A stretch of 47,485 nt of DNA, from assembly GCA_028412835.1 (NCBI GenBank), contig JAONQW010000006.1, positions 1-47,485 on the forward strand. The letters are read 5' to 3'. Below the pieces are notes generated by a model. The model was not told where the DNA came from and did no database searches. It was given only the letters and a program-made list of their open reading frames with translations. Made by a program: the position numbers and the translations under genes. This stretch comes from Candidatus Pelagibacterales bacterium (GTDB lineage: Bacteria > Pseudomonadota > Alphaproteobacteria > Pelagibacterales > AG-422-B15). Of the stretch, positions 26,072 through 35,273 are shown one piece after another; positions within the stretch are counted from its first letter, which is position 1; each line of letters opens with the position of its first letter.

Positions 26072-26902
26072 TTATAGCTCAAGGCCAAAATCTATATTTT
26101 CAATACTATGCGTAAGTTGCCCAGTAGAAATACGATCGACTTTTGTTTGAGCAATGCTTTTAAGATTATCCAAATTTATATTTCCAGATGCCTCACATTT
26201 AAATTTACCTTTTACAAGCTTTAAGCACTCTTTAATTTGTTTGGCATTCATATTATCTAAAAGTACGACATCAATTTTTTCATTAATGATTTCTTTAAGT
26301 TGTTTTATATTATCAACCTCAACTGTAATTTTCTTTTTTGGATAAAAAATCTTAGCTTGAGCAATACTATCAACAATACTAGTAGTATTAGCTATATGGT
26401 TATCCTTAATAAAAAAGAAGTCATCTAAAGTCATTCGATTGATATTAGCCCCACCTTTTGTCAAAGCATATTTTTGTAATTCTCTAATACCAGCAATGGT
26501 TTTACGAGTAGAAAATATTTTAACACCGTATGTTTTTGCAATCTTAGAGAACAAATTTGCTTTTGTAGCGATTCCTGACATCAATCCTAGAAAATTTAAA
26601 GCACTTCTTTCGGCCGCTAGAATACTTTGAGTCTTAGCTTTTAATTTAAGAATGACAGTACCTTTTTTAAGAAATTTTCCATCAATTTTATGGCTTAAAA
26701 TCTTAGTTTTTTTATCCAATTGTTTAAATGCACTAATAGCAAAATCAATACCACATAAGACCGCATCTTGCTTTAGTACTATGGTAGCAATGGAACTTTG
26801 TTCAGGATCAATTATTGCTTGTGAAGTAATATCTCCAAAGATACCTAAGTCTTCATTTAAAGCATTGGCAACTTGTATCTTAATATAAGATTTATTTAGC
26901 AA
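26072..26902 (-). CDS. nadC: Nicotinate-nucleotide pyrophosphorylase (quinolinate phosphoribosyltransferase)
   Basis: A 276-residue enzyme making nicotinate mononucleotide from quinolinate and PRPP, the third step of de novo NAD synthesis. Family blocks are ALNEDLGIFGDIT, AAERSALNFLGLMSGIAT, STRKTIAGIRELQKYA and LDDFFFIKDNHI. Two conserved sites are altered: TTPGLR reads TIAGIR, and the usual GGGxNHR reads GGANINR, with Asn155 in place of the quinolinate-contacting His. It overlaps nadB by 11 bases and is the last gene of nadA-nadB-nadC, which strongly supports the assignment. Confidence 0.92.
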   Translation of the reverse strand: MLNKSYIKIQVANALNEDLGIFGDITSQAIIDPEQSSIATIVLKQDAVLCGIDFAISAFKQLDKKTKILSHKIDGKFLKKGTVILKLKAKTQSILAAERSALNFLGLMSGIATKANLFSKIAKTYGVKIFSTRKTIAGIRELQKYALTKGGANINRMTLDDFFFIKDNHIANTTSIVDSIAQAKIFYPKKKITVEVDNIKQLKEIINEKIDVVLLDNMNAKQIKECLKLVKGKFKCEASGNINLDNLKSIAQTKVDRISTGQLTHSIENIDFGLEL

Positions 26903-28511
26903 CTGATTTCTCTATAGTAAATTCTTTTTCAGATAAGATAAGTTTAAGATCTTCTTCTAAGCTTGCTTGTGATTGATCTATATGTTTTAAGAAATTTGGA
27001 TCTTCATTTGGATAATCATATCTTAAATGACAACCGCGACTTTCAACACGTTTCATCGCACCTACAATAATAAATTTACTTACTAAAATCATATCATTTA
27101 GTTTAGCAGAAAGTCCTCTAGACTCTCTTTCAATACGAATTATTTCTGTGAGCCCTTTTAGTATGGAAGATTGATTTCTAACAATACCTAGATTACGCAT
27201 CATTGTTGATCGCAATTGCCAAATAAATTTTTTAGCTCTTATTTTACTTCGAGTTTTTTCCTTATAAGTTTTTATAAAAGATGAACTAACAATATCACTT
27301 TGTTGTTTAAATGGCTCTTTGTTAATTTCTTGAGCAACAATTTTTCCAAATACCAAAGCTTCTAGTAATGAGTTGCTAGCCAATCTATTGGCACCATGCA
27401 CCCCGGTTGCTGCAACTTCACCACAACACCATAGGCCGGCAACAGAAGTCCTTCCAGTAAGATCGGTTTTCACACCACCAATATGATAATGTGCTACTGG
27501 AATAATCGGCATTAAATCTTTTGCTGGATCAATCTCTGCCTTCACACAGTATGAATGAACTTGAGGGAATTGTAATTCAAAATTACCACCAATATTATTT
27601 CTACAATCTAAGAAAACAGAGTTACCACGATCAAGTTGCTGGAATATATTTTGAGCAATGATATCTCGTGGTGCCAATTCTACTTCAGGGTGAACTCCAA
27701 GCATAAATCGCTCATTATTTTGATTTACTAAATGTGCACCAGCTCCTCGAATTGCTTCAGTTGCAAGTGGAGTAGGGTCTAATCCAAAATCTAATCCTGT
27801 TGGATGAAATTGAACAAACTCCATGTCACTTAGTGTTGCACCTACCTGTGCTGCAAGTGCAATACCCTCACCATACGAGCTTCTTGGGTTTGTTGTGTTC
27901 GCAAAAATACCACCTAAACCTCCAGTAGCTAAAACAATATGGCTGCTTTGAATAACAACATGATTATTAGGTATATTTTGATTTGTAAATCTACCAATTA
28001 CCCCATAAATTGTATTATCTTCATGCATAATACTATCTATTGAAACGTTTTCTAGAATAGTAACATGTTCAGACTGTTTTACTTCATTAATTAACCCACG
28101 CATTATTTCAATGCCTGAGCTATCTCCTTTAGAGCCAACAATACGTTTATGACTGTGAGCTCCTTCTAATCCCAAATTAAAAGAGCCATCTAGATTTTTA
28201 TCAAATTGAACTCCAATGCTTTCAAGGTCTTTTATGACATTTGAAGATTCTGAAACAATTTTTTTAACGACAGTTTCATCCGCTAATCCTTTAGCTGTTT
28301 TAAGAGTATCATCTAAGTGTTGCTGATTACTATCATCCTTATCTATTGAAGCGGCGATACCGGCTTGACTCCAGCTACTGGAAGTATTTACACCAAGGCT
28401 ACTTTTAGTAATCACACAAACTTTTCTAGGAGCAAGGTTTAAAGCTACAGTTAGACCAGCAACACCACCACCAACTATTACCACATCAGGCGTATAAATT
28501 TTTTCTGTCAT
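26892..28511 (-). CDS. nadB: L-aspartate oxidase
   Basis: A 539-residue FAD enzyme oxidising L-aspartate to iminoaspartate, the first step of NAD synthesis. It has the Rossmann motif GGGVAGLTVALNLAP, the succinate-dehydrogenase-like flavoprotein blocks SSWSQAGIAASIDKDDS and SHIVLATGGLGGIFANTTNP, the active-site region EFVQFHPTGLD, and GVHGANRLASNSLLEALVFG. C-terminal helical domain present. It lies five bases after nadA and overlaps nadC. Confidence 0.97.
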   Translation of the reverse strand: MTEKIYTPDVVIVGGGVAGLTVALNLAPRKVCVITKSSLGVNTSSSWSQAGIAASIDKDDSNQQHLDDTLKTAKGLADETVVKKIVSESSNVIKDLESIGVQFDKNLDGSFNLGLEGAHSHKRIVGSKGDSSGIEIMRGLINEVKQSEHVTILENVSIDSIMHEDNTIYGVIGRFTNQNIPNNHVVIQSSHIVLATGGLGGIFANTTNPRSSYGEGIALAAQVGATLSDMEFVQFHPTGLDFGLDPTPLATEAIRGAGAHLVNQNNERFMLGVHPEVELAPRDIIAQNIFQQLDRGNSVFLDCRNNIGGNFELQFPQVHSYCVKAEIDPAKDLMPIIPVAHYHIGGVKTDLTGRTSVAGLWCCGEVAATGVHGANRLASNSLLEALVFGKIVAQEINKEPFKQQSDIVSSSFIKTYKEKTRSKIRAKKFIWQLRSTMMRNLGIVRNQSSILKGLTEIIRIERESRGLSAKLNDMILVSKFIIVGAMKRVESRGCHLRYDYPNEDPNFLKHIDQSQASLEEDLKLILSEKEFTIEKSVAK

Positions 28512-28516
28512 TGTAA

Positions 28517-29536
28517 TTAGTTTCGGCCTATTTCCAACATTCTTTCGATTGATAGTCTAGCTTTATCTGCATACTGTGGATCGACTGTTACTTCATGTTG
28601 ATTGTAGATTATAGAGTCGTATATTTTTTTTAAAGTTACACGCTTCATATGACCACATAAATTGCACGGTCTTATAAATTCAACATTTTTATTTGCAACA
28701 CTTACATTATCAGACATGCTACACTCAGTGACCATTAAAACTTTTTGTGGTTGTTTCTCTTTTACATAGTCTGACATATTTGCAGTTGAGCCAGTAAAAT
28801 CACAAACATCAACTACTTCTGGACTACACTCTGGATGAGCAATAACAACTAAACCTTCATGCTGTTCTTTATAAGATAATATTTCTTCAGGTGTAAATCT
28901 TTCATGCACCTCACATTTACCATGCCAATAGATTACCTCTACATTTGTTTGTTTAGCAATATTTTTTGCCAAGTATTCATCTGGTAAAAAAATTATACGT
29001 GGTACATTTAATGACTCTACAATATGTAAAGCATTACCACTTGTTACACATACATCTGTTTCGGATTTCACTTCAGCGGAAGTATTGACATAAGTAACTA
29101 CTGGTACACCAGGATATTTTTGTTTCAGTAATCTAATATCAGCTGCAGTAATAGATTCTGCAAGTGAGCAGCCAGCGCGCATATCAGGAATAAGAATCTT
29201 TTTTTCAGGGCTTATTAATTTAGCACTTTCAGCCATAAAATGGACACCAGCAAGTATAATCGTTTCTGCGTCAACTTCTTTAGAGGCGTATGCTAACTTT
29301 AATGAGTCGCCAACTACGTCAGCTACACAGTGAAATATTTCTGGTGTTTGATAGTTGTGAGCTAATATCGCAATATTTCGTTCTTTTTTTAACTTATTAA
29401 TTTCGTGAATAAGTGGTGCATGGAAAGGCCATTCAACTTCAGGAATTATATTTGCAACATTTGCATATAAAGCATCAGTTGAGTTGCGGACTTCTGAATT
29501 ATATTCAGATGGATATGAAGTGTTTGATTGTAACAT
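28517..29536 (-). CDS. nadA: Quinolinate synthase
   Basis: A 339-residue [4Fe-4S] enzyme condensing iminoaspartate with dihydroxyacetone phosphate. Cluster cysteines are readable at Cys123 ([10 protein letters not shown]), Cys208 ([11 protein letters not shown]) and Cys291 or Cys294 ([11 protein letters not shown]). Other family blocks are [17 protein letters not shown] and [11 protein letters not shown]. First gene of the nad operon; the 93-base gap to tRNA-Leu is AT-rich and contains TATAAT-like sequence but no operator I can support. Confidence 0.97.
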   Translation of the reverse strand: MLQSNTSYPSEYNSEVRNSTDALYANVANIIPEVEWPFHAPLIHEINKLKKERNIAILAHNYQTPEIFHCVADVVGDSLKLAYASKEVDAETIILAGVHFMAESAKLISPEKKILIPDMRAGCSLAESITAADIRLLKQKYPGVPVVTYVNTSAEVKSETDVCVTSGNALHIVESLNVPRIIFLPDEYLAKNIAKQTNVEVIYWHGKCEVHERFTPEEILSYKEQHEGLVVIAHPECSPEVVDVCDFTGSTANMSDYVKEKQPQKVLMVTECSMSDNVSVANKNVEFIRPCNLCGHMKRVTLKKIYDSIIYNQHEVTVDPQYADKARLSIERMLEIGRN

Positions 29537-29629
29537 GCTATATTTATTAATTATTCTTTATTATAATTATAGTTAAATGTATATATTTCAAGAAAGCTTA
29601 ATTTTATTCTAAAATTTGAGACTTTTTAG

Positions 29630-29714
29630 GCGGCCGTGGTGGAATTGGTAGACACGCAGGTATGAGGTATCTGTGCTTTACGGCTTGGAAGTTCGAGTCT
29701 TCTCGGCCGCACCA
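29630..29714 (+). tRNA. tRNA-Leu (GAG)
   Basis: An 85-base class II tRNA. The acceptor arm pairs GCGGCCG with CGGCCGC, followed by discriminator A and an encoded CCA (29712-29714). The anticodon stem CAGGT/ATCTG encloses the loop ATGAGGT with anticodon GAG, reading CUC and CUU. A long variable arm and a T-arm with TTCGAGT are present. The D-arm GTGGAATTGGTAGACACG is typical of tRNA-Leu. Confidence 0.95.
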
Positions 29715-29718
29715 ATGA

Positions 29719-30606
29719 TTAAAAATTTAACCAATCTTGCTGATTAATCTTTAATTTTTGGTCCTTTAAACTAAATTGCATATCTAGTGACATATCTTTT
29801 GATAACTTTCTAAAAGTTATGTGACCAAATAGATATTCATTTTTTTGAAAAATTATTTCACCCACAACTGTATCATTTTCTAAAATTTCATTCTTAATAT
29901 AGCTCTTATCATTTTCTAAATCTAAAATAAACGGAATTATAGTTCTAGGAATCTTATTTCTTAATTTCATTCTAGCTGTCAATTCTTGACCTACGTAACA
30001 GCCTTTTTTAAAATCAACTGAGTTAAGCATGTGTAGATTATTTTCTAGTGGATAAAACTTTGATAAATCTTCAATTAAGTACATACTTAAAAGTCCATGA
30101 CTTAAATAATGTTCTAGGCAGTCATCCTTAACTAAATCTAATTTATTTTTCCCAATAGAATTATTGCTCGTAATTATATGAGCTCCTAAATTAGCAATTC
30201 TTGGATCTATAAAAGCATATGAAGAATTACTTATTGATGTATGACCAAGATTTAAAATACTCGTTTCAAATATTGTTTCTATCTCAGGATTTGGTATGAA
30301 ACAATATTTATATAGATGGGAAATATCCTCAATGTTAATTTTAGATCTTAGTTTATAAAAATTTAATCCCTTTATTAAATCTTCTAAAAACTTTGAGTGT
30401 ACTAATAAAAAGTATCCATCTTCAAAATTTGTAATAAAAAAATCTGCAAGAAATTTTCCTTGAGGAGTAAGCAAGCATGAATATATTGAAGTTTTAGTAT
30501 TTATCTGTTCAACATTATTAGTAATGATATTATTTAGATAAACTTTTGCGTCATCTCCAGAAACCTTGACGATTTTAATATCTTTATTTAGATAGGCTTT
30601 GAGCAT
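29719..30606 (-). CDS. ygfZ: Folate-binding YgfZ/GcvT-like protein
   Basis: A 295-residue protein with the YgfZ signature KGCYVGQELTAR, in which the Cys is functionally important in E. coli YgfZ. The family binds folate and assists maturation of certain Fe-S proteins. N-terminal blocks VSGDDAKVYLNNIITNNV and LLTPQGKFLADFFI fit. Stop is five bases from the end of the convergent tRNA-Leu. The Fe-S-dependent NadA next door is a plausible client, by inference. Confidence 0.92.
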   Translation of the reverse strand: MLKAYLNKDIKIVKVSGDDAKVYLNNIITNNVEQINTKTSIYSCLLTPQGKFLADFFITNFEDGYFLLVHSKFLEDLIKGLNFYKLRSKINIEDISHLYKYCFIPNPEIETIFETSILNLGHTSISNSSYAFIDPRIANLGAHIITSNNSIGKNKLDLVKDDCLEHYLSHGLLSMYLIEDLSKFYPLENNLHMLNSVDFKKGCYVGQELTARMKLRNKIPRTIIPFILDLENDKSYIKNEILENDTVVGEIIFQKNEYLFGHITFRKLSKDMSLDMQFSLKDQKLKINQQDWLNF

Positions 30607-30658
30607 AATTTAAATAATCTAATATAATTATCAGATTTAATATATATATTACAATGTA

Positions 30659-31588
30659 ATGAAAATTCTACTCATTAGTTATAATAGAATTGGTGATACT
30701 ATATTATCTACTGGTTTAATTGATCACTTATTAAAAGAATATGAAAATGTATCATTATCTATTGTTACCAGTTCAATATCAGCTTGTATTTATCAAGACC
30801 TTCCAAAATTAGATAAATTAATAATTGCTGATAAGCAAAAATATTCTCTTCACTGGTTTAAAATATGGAATGAAGCCAGAAAAACTTCATGGGATTTTGT
30901 GATTGATCTTCGGTCATCATCATTGGCTTATTTTATTAGAACTAAAAAAAAGTTGATCTTTAAAGGCAATGAAAATGAACACAAACTAAAACAATTGCAA
31001 TCATTTATAGATAGTAATCACGAGCTACAGCCTACTATTTGGGCTGATTACAATAATTATACAAATATTATGAATGAAAAAAAATTAGATGATAAGTATA
31101 TTTGCATTGCGCCAATTTCTAATTTTTCATCAAAAGATTGGCCCATTGATAAATATTTAGAACTTCTTAATAACGATTTATTTAATGATTATCAAATTAT
31201 ACTACTTGGAGCAACTTCCGATAAGAATGAATTAATAGCTATAAGTCAACTTATCAATAAGTCAGAACAAAGAATAAATAATTTAATAAATAATGCAGAC
31301 ATGATAGAAACTTTTTTCATTTTAAAAAATGCTGATATTTTCATAGGCAGTGATAGTTCAAATATGCACTTGTCAGTTGCAGCTAATATTCCAACACTTG
31401 GACTATTTGGGCCAACAAATGAAAAAATATATGGTCCTTTGGGGAAAAACAATTCATCAATTCGAGGCGATAAATCTTATCTAGATATAATTAATCAAAC
31501 AGATTATAAGTTAGGTGAAGTTAAAAGTTACTTAGAAGACTTGAAAGTTTCAAAAGTATACAGTGAGATTAAAAATATTTTAGGATAA
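30659..31588 (+). CDS. Glycosyltransferase family 9 (heptosyltransferase-like)
   Basis: A 309-residue GT-B protein resembling ADP-heptose:LPS heptosyltransferases. The N-terminus LLISYNRIGDTILSTGLI carries the characteristic RxGD of GT9, and the C-terminal half has CIAPISNFSSKDWP, FIGSDSSNMHLSVAANIPTLGLFGPT, the donor-binding pattern of the family. Likely acts on LPS core at the inner membrane. Followed seven bases later by the dihydroorotase gene. The donor sugar and acceptor are unknown. Confidence 0.88.
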   Translation: MKILLISYNRIGDTILSTGLIDHLLKEYENVSLSIVTSSISACIYQDLPKLDKLIIADKQKYSLHWFKIWNEARKTSWDFVIDLRSSSLAYFIRTKKKLIFKGNENEHKLKQLQSFIDSNHELQPTIWADYNNYTNIMNEKKLDDKYICIAPISNFSSKDWPIDKYLELLNNDLFNDYQIILLGATSDKNELIAISQLINKSEQRINNLINNADMIETFFILKNADIFIGSDSSNMHLSVAANIPTLGLFGPTNEKIYGPLGKNNSSIRGDKSYLDIINQTDYKLGEVKSYLEDLKVSKVYSEIKNILG

Positions 31589-31595
31589 TGCAGGC

Positions 31596-32909
31596 ATGAT
31601 AGTAGATTTAATTATAAAAAATGGAACATGTGCAACGCACGAAAAAACTTTTAAAGCAGATATAGCTGTTAAAAAAGGTAAAATAGTTAAAGTTGGTAAT
31701 CTTGAAAAACTTAAAACTAAGAAAACAATTAATGCTAAAGGTCTGCATATTTTACCAGGTGCATTTGATACACAGGTTCACTTTAGAGAGCCTGGTCAAG
31801 AATATAAAGAAGACTTAAATAGTGGTAGTCGATCAGCTGTTGCAGGTGGTATCACAACTGTGTTTGATATGCCTAATAATAATCCAAGCATTTCGACAAA
31901 AAAACTTTTCAAAAAAAAATTAAGCAATGCAAAAAATAGAATGTTTTGTAATTATGCATTCTATTTTGGGGCAGAAAAAGACAATAGAGTCGAAATCAAA
32001 AAAGTTGAAAAAGAAGATGGATGCTGTGGCATAAAAGTATTTGTCGGAATATCAACTGGGACACTTCTTGTAGAAAATTATGATGATATTAAAAAAATAA
32101 TGAAAAGTACAAAAAAAATGATTTCTTTTCATTCCGAAGATCAAGGTGAATTAGATAAAAGAAAAAAATTCATTAAAAGAGGTGATCCTAAATCACACCC
32201 TATTTGGCGTAATGAGAGTGTTTGTCTTAAATGTACAAAACAATTGGTTAAATTAGCAAATGCAACAAAAAAAAATATACACATTTTACATATAACAACC
32301 GCGGAAGAAATAGAGCTTTTAAATAAAAATAAAAAGTTTATCTCTTATGAAGTAACTCCTCAGCATTTAGTTTTATCATCACCATCGTGCTATAACAAAC
32401 TAGGAACATTAGCTCAAATGAATCCAGCAATTCGATCTAGCAGACATCAAAATAGACTCAGAAAAGCTCTCAAAAATAATGAAATAGATATTATTGGATC
32501 AGATCATGCCCCACACACACTCTCAGAAAAAAAACAGAGATATCCTGACAGTCCATCTGGAATGCCTGGGGTACAAACGTTAATGCCTTTACTTCTGAAT
32601 GAAGTATCAAAAAAAACTATATCAATTAACAATGTTGTTGAGCTAACAAGCTTTAATCCCATAAAGAGGTTTAAAGTAAAAGACAAGGGATTAATCAAAG
32701 AAGGATACGATGCAGATTTTACTTTTGTTGATTTATCAAAGACAAAAAAAATAAGTAACAAACTAATTCAAAGTAAATGTGGTTGGACACCTTTTCATGG
32801 TATGAAGATCAAAGGTTGGCCTGTTGGCACTATGATTAACGGCAATAGGGTGTTTTGGAATGAAAAAATTATTGGAAAACCAACTGGGAAGCCAGTTAAA
32901 TTTAACTAG
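31596..32909 (+). CDS. pyrC: Dihydroorotase (class I, with Gln in the HxH motif)
   Basis: A 437-residue amidohydrolase-fold enzyme of pyrimidine synthesis, cyclising carbamoyl-aspartate. Seen are FDTQVHFREPGQEYKEDL, the Lys region GIKVFVGIS, His in SFHSEDQ, ILHITTAEE, and the catalytic Asp in GSDHAPHTLSEKK. The first metal motif is QVH, where most dihydroorotases have HxH (Gln60 replaces the first His). I recall this variant in alphaproteobacterial homologues. An allantoinase or hydantoinase is less likely given FREPG and DHAPH. Plus-strand partner of GT9. Confidence 0.9.
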   Translation: MIVDLIIKNGTCATHEKTFKADIAVKKGKIVKVGNLEKLKTKKTINAKGLHILPGAFDTQVHFREPGQEYKEDLNSGSRSAVAGGITTVFDMPNNNPSISTKKLFKKKLSNAKNRMFCNYAFYFGAEKDNRVEIKKVEKEDGCCGIKVFVGISTGTLLVENYDDIKKIMKSTKKMISFHSEDQGELDKRKKFIKRGDPKSHPIWRNESVCLKCTKQLVKLANATKKNIHILHITTAEEIELLNKNKKFISYEVTPQHLVLSSPSCYNKLGTLAQMNPAIRSSRHQNRLRKALKNNEIDIIGSDHAPHTLSEKKQRYPDSPSGMPGVQTLMPLLLNEVSKKTISINNVVELTSFNPIKRFKVKDKGLIKEGYDADFTFVDLSKTKKISNKLIQSKCGWTPFHGMKIKGWPVGTMINGNRVFWNEKIIGKPTGKPVKFN

Positions 32910-33670
32910 CCTCTAGCAATAAAAGAAGGATTTTTAAATCCTTTTTTGCCATATTTTAAAACTTTACGATCCAATGTTTTAACTGATCCACCTGCTGCAT
33001 TCAATATTGCATGTCCTGCTGCAGTATCCCATTCCATTGTAGTACCAGGACGTGGATAAGTATTTCCCACACCGTTAGCAATTAAACAAAATTTAATTGA
33101 ACTTCCACTAAACTTAACTTTATTAGTTCTAAAGTGTTTTTTTGATAACTCCGTATTACGTGAATGAGATCTACTTAATAGCAAAACTTTATCTTTTAAT
33201 TGTTTTCTTATTTTTACTTTAATTTTCTTCTTTGACTGGTACTGATTTTTTTTATTAATTTTACTGGAATAAGAAGATTTACCTAAAGTATAGAAAATTT
33301 CTCTTTTTGTTGGCAAATAAATTACTCCATAAATAGGCCGACCATTTTTCACTAATGCTATATTTACAGTAAACTCTCCGTTTTTTTTAATAAACTCTTT
33401 TGTACCATCTAATGGATCTACTAACCAAAAGATATTATTCCATTTATCTAATTTCTTATTACCCTCTTCAGAAATTATTTGTATTTTTGGATTCAGTTCA
33501 TGAAGTTTTTTACAGATAAGATCATTAGCAACTAAATCAGCTTTAGTAACTGGGCTCCGATCTTGCTTCATTTTTGCTGTAAAAGGCTTATTATAGATTT
33601 TGATTATTTCGCGACCAGCATCTATAGCAATTTGATTAATAATATTTGATATTTTTAAGTCAATTTTCAT
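32906..33670 (-). CDS. cysQ: 3'(2'),5'-bisphosphate nucleotidase
   Basis: A 254-residue Mg-dependent phosphatase that removes the 3'-phosphate from PAP, a by-product of sulfate assimilation and sulfotransfer. Inositol-monophosphatase-fold motifs are ISEEGNKKL (Glu68/Glu69), WLVDPLDGTKEF (Asp85, Asp88) and WDTAAGHAIL near the C-terminus. The basic middle part (KKIKVKIRKQLKDK) is Lys-rich. It converges with pyrC by a four-base overlap and diverges from mnmA. Confidence 0.93.
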   Translation of the reverse strand: MKIDLKISNIINQIAIDAGREIIKIYNKPFTAKMKQDRSPVTKADLVANDLICKKLHELNPKIQIISEEGNKKLDKWNNIFWLVDPLDGTKEFIKKNGEFTVNIALVKNGRPIYGVIYLPTKREIFYTLGKSSYSSKINKKNQYQSKKKIKVKIRKQLKDKVLLLSRSHSRNTELSKKHFRTNKVKFSGSSIKFCLIANGVGNTYPRPGTTMEWDTAAGHAILNAAGGSVKTLDRKVLKYGKKGFKNPSFIARG

Positions 33671-33744
33671 GTTGAGTATGGTGTTTTTTATAAATAGACA
33701 ATATACATTATATATTATAGTTAACTCAATATTAAGAAAATACC

Positions 33745-34854
33745 ATGAAAACGTTAGAGATAAACCAAGATTTGACTCAAGTTGGCACTAAAAATGCCAC
33801 TGTAGTTGCAATGTCAGGCGGTGTGGACTCGTCAGTAGCTGCGGCGATGATGTCTCAGGAACATAATAATGTTATAGGCATTACTCTTAAACTATATGAT
33901 GAGAAGAAAGTAACTAAATCAAAAACTTGTTGTGCAGGTTCAGATATTATTGATGCTAAACGTATAGCTTCTACAATTAATATTCCCCATTATGTTTTAG
34001 ATTATGAAGCAATTTTTAAAGCAAATGTAATTGATCCATTTATTGCTGAATATGAAGCAGGAAGAACTCCTATACCTTGTATTAACTGTAATGAAAAAGT
34101 TAAATTTCTAGATTTAATTGAATTTGCTAGAAAGATAGGTGCATCCTCATTAGTAACTGGCCATTATATAAGAAAAATGAAAACAGGTAATGAGTGGGGT
34201 TTATATATTCCTGCAGATGAAGATCGCGATCAGTCTTATTTTCTTTTTTCGCTAAAATATGAAGACCTCGATTATCTTGATTTTCCACTAGGTGACTTTA
34301 AAAAAGATGAAATCAGAAATTTTGCTAAAAATTTAGAATTACATTTATATGATAAAGTCGATAGCCAAGATATTTGTTTTATACCAGATGGAAAATATAA
34401 AGATTTTATTCAAAAAAAATCTCAGTCTTCAAGTAAAGGTAATATTGTAGATATGAATAACAATATTTTAGCAGAACATGATGGCATTTATAATTTTACT
34501 GTTGGACAAAGAAGAGGTATTGGGGTTTCAAAAAAAACCCCTGTATATGTAAAAGAAATTGATGCAACTAACAATAGAGTTATTGTGGCCGAAAAAGAAT
34601 ATGTAAAGTCATCTTCTATTATAGTTGAACGAGTCAATTTGCTCACTAAGCAAAATATAGATGACGCTTATGTTAGAGTCAGATCATCTGGTAAACTATT
34701 AAAGGCTAAGATTTCAAAAGTAGATAATTTTTATGAAGTTCAATTAGATGAACCTGAAATAGCTGTATCACCTGGACAAGCTTGTGTTTTTTATAAAAGT
34801 GATAGTAATGGAATTCGTTTATTAGGTGGCGGCTGGATTAAGTCTGCAAATTAA
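33745..34854 (+). CDS. mnmA: tRNA-specific 2-thiouridylase
   Basis: A 369-residue enzyme installing the 2-thio group on U34 of tRNA-Lys, -Glu and -Gln. The PP-loop MSGGVDSSVAA (23-33), the nucleophile Cys115 in PCINCN and the second active Cys211 in DSQDICF are present, with the C-terminal SPGQACVFY barrel. The order mnmA-DUF6314-bioY has gaps of a few bases and is probably one transcript. Confidence 0.96.
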   Translation: MKTLEINQDLTQVGTKNATVVAMSGGVDSSVAAAMMSQEHNNVIGITLKLYDEKKVTKSKTCCAGSDIIDAKRIASTINIPHYVLDYEAIFKANVIDPFIAEYEAGRTPIPCINCNEKVKFLDLIEFARKIGASSLVTGHYIRKMKTGNEWGLYIPADEDRDQSYFLFSLKYEDLDYLDFPLGDFKKDEIRNFAKNLELHLYDKVDSQDICFIPDGKYKDFIQKKSQSSSKGNIVDMNNNILAEHDGIYNFTVGQRRGIGVSKKTPVYVKEIDATNNRVIVAEKEYVKSSSIIVERVNLLTKQNIDDAYVRVRSSGKLLKAKISKVDNFYEVQLDEPEIAVSPGQACVFYKSDSNGIRLLGGGWIKSAN

Positions 34855-34857
34855 GCA

Positions 34858-35265
34858 ATGTATCATTCAGATATTATTGGTGAGTGGAAAATAACTAGAT
34901 ACATTAAAGATAAATTTTGCCAAAAAAAATTTGAATTACTTGGAAGTGCAACTTTTAAGGATATAGACGGTTTATATCATTATAATGAATCAGGAATTTT
35001 AAAATCTGACTCTTTTCAGAGTAAAGCTCATCAAGACTATATATGGGTTATTAAGCCAGATGGGTGGAAAATTAATTTTTCAGATGGTAGTCATTTTCAC
35101 GATCTATTACTGGAAAACAATGAACAACACGTGTATCATAAATGTATAAATGATATTTATAATGGTGAGTTTTTATTAAATTTGCCAAATGAATTTGAAG
35201 TAAAGTGGAAAGTTAGTGGGCCGCAAAAAGATTATGTATCTCACACATATTATAATAAAATATAA
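34858..35265 (+). CDS. DUF6314 family protein
   Basis: A 135-residue soluble beta-rich protein. Recognisable family features are GEWKITRYI, GSATFKDIDGLYHYNESG, YIWVIKPDGWKINFSDG, HFHDLLL, HVYHKCINDIYNGEF and the C-terminal WKVSGPQKDYVSHTYY. These match my memory of DUF6314, a lipocalin-like family frequent in alphaproteobacteria and plants; function unknown. Two bases downstream of the mnmA stop and nine upstream of bioY. Confidence 0.8.
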   Translation: MYHSDIIGEWKITRYIKDKFCQKKFELLGSATFKDIDGLYHYNESGILKSDSFQSKAHQDYIWVIKPDGWKINFSDGSHFHDLLLENNEQHVYHKCINDIYNGEFLLNLPNEFEVKWKVSGPQKDYVSHTYYNKI

Positions 35266-35273
35266 GGAAAATA

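Noticed and set aside
29565-29575. TATAATTATA palindrome upstream of nadA as a regulator site
   Set aside because: Pure A/T palindromes of this size are common by chance at this base composition and there is no second copy with context.
32504-32761. Minus-strand frame of 85 codons within the dihydroorotase gene
   Set aside because: It lies antisense to conserved catalytic blocks of pyrC and has no start context or similarity I can recognise.
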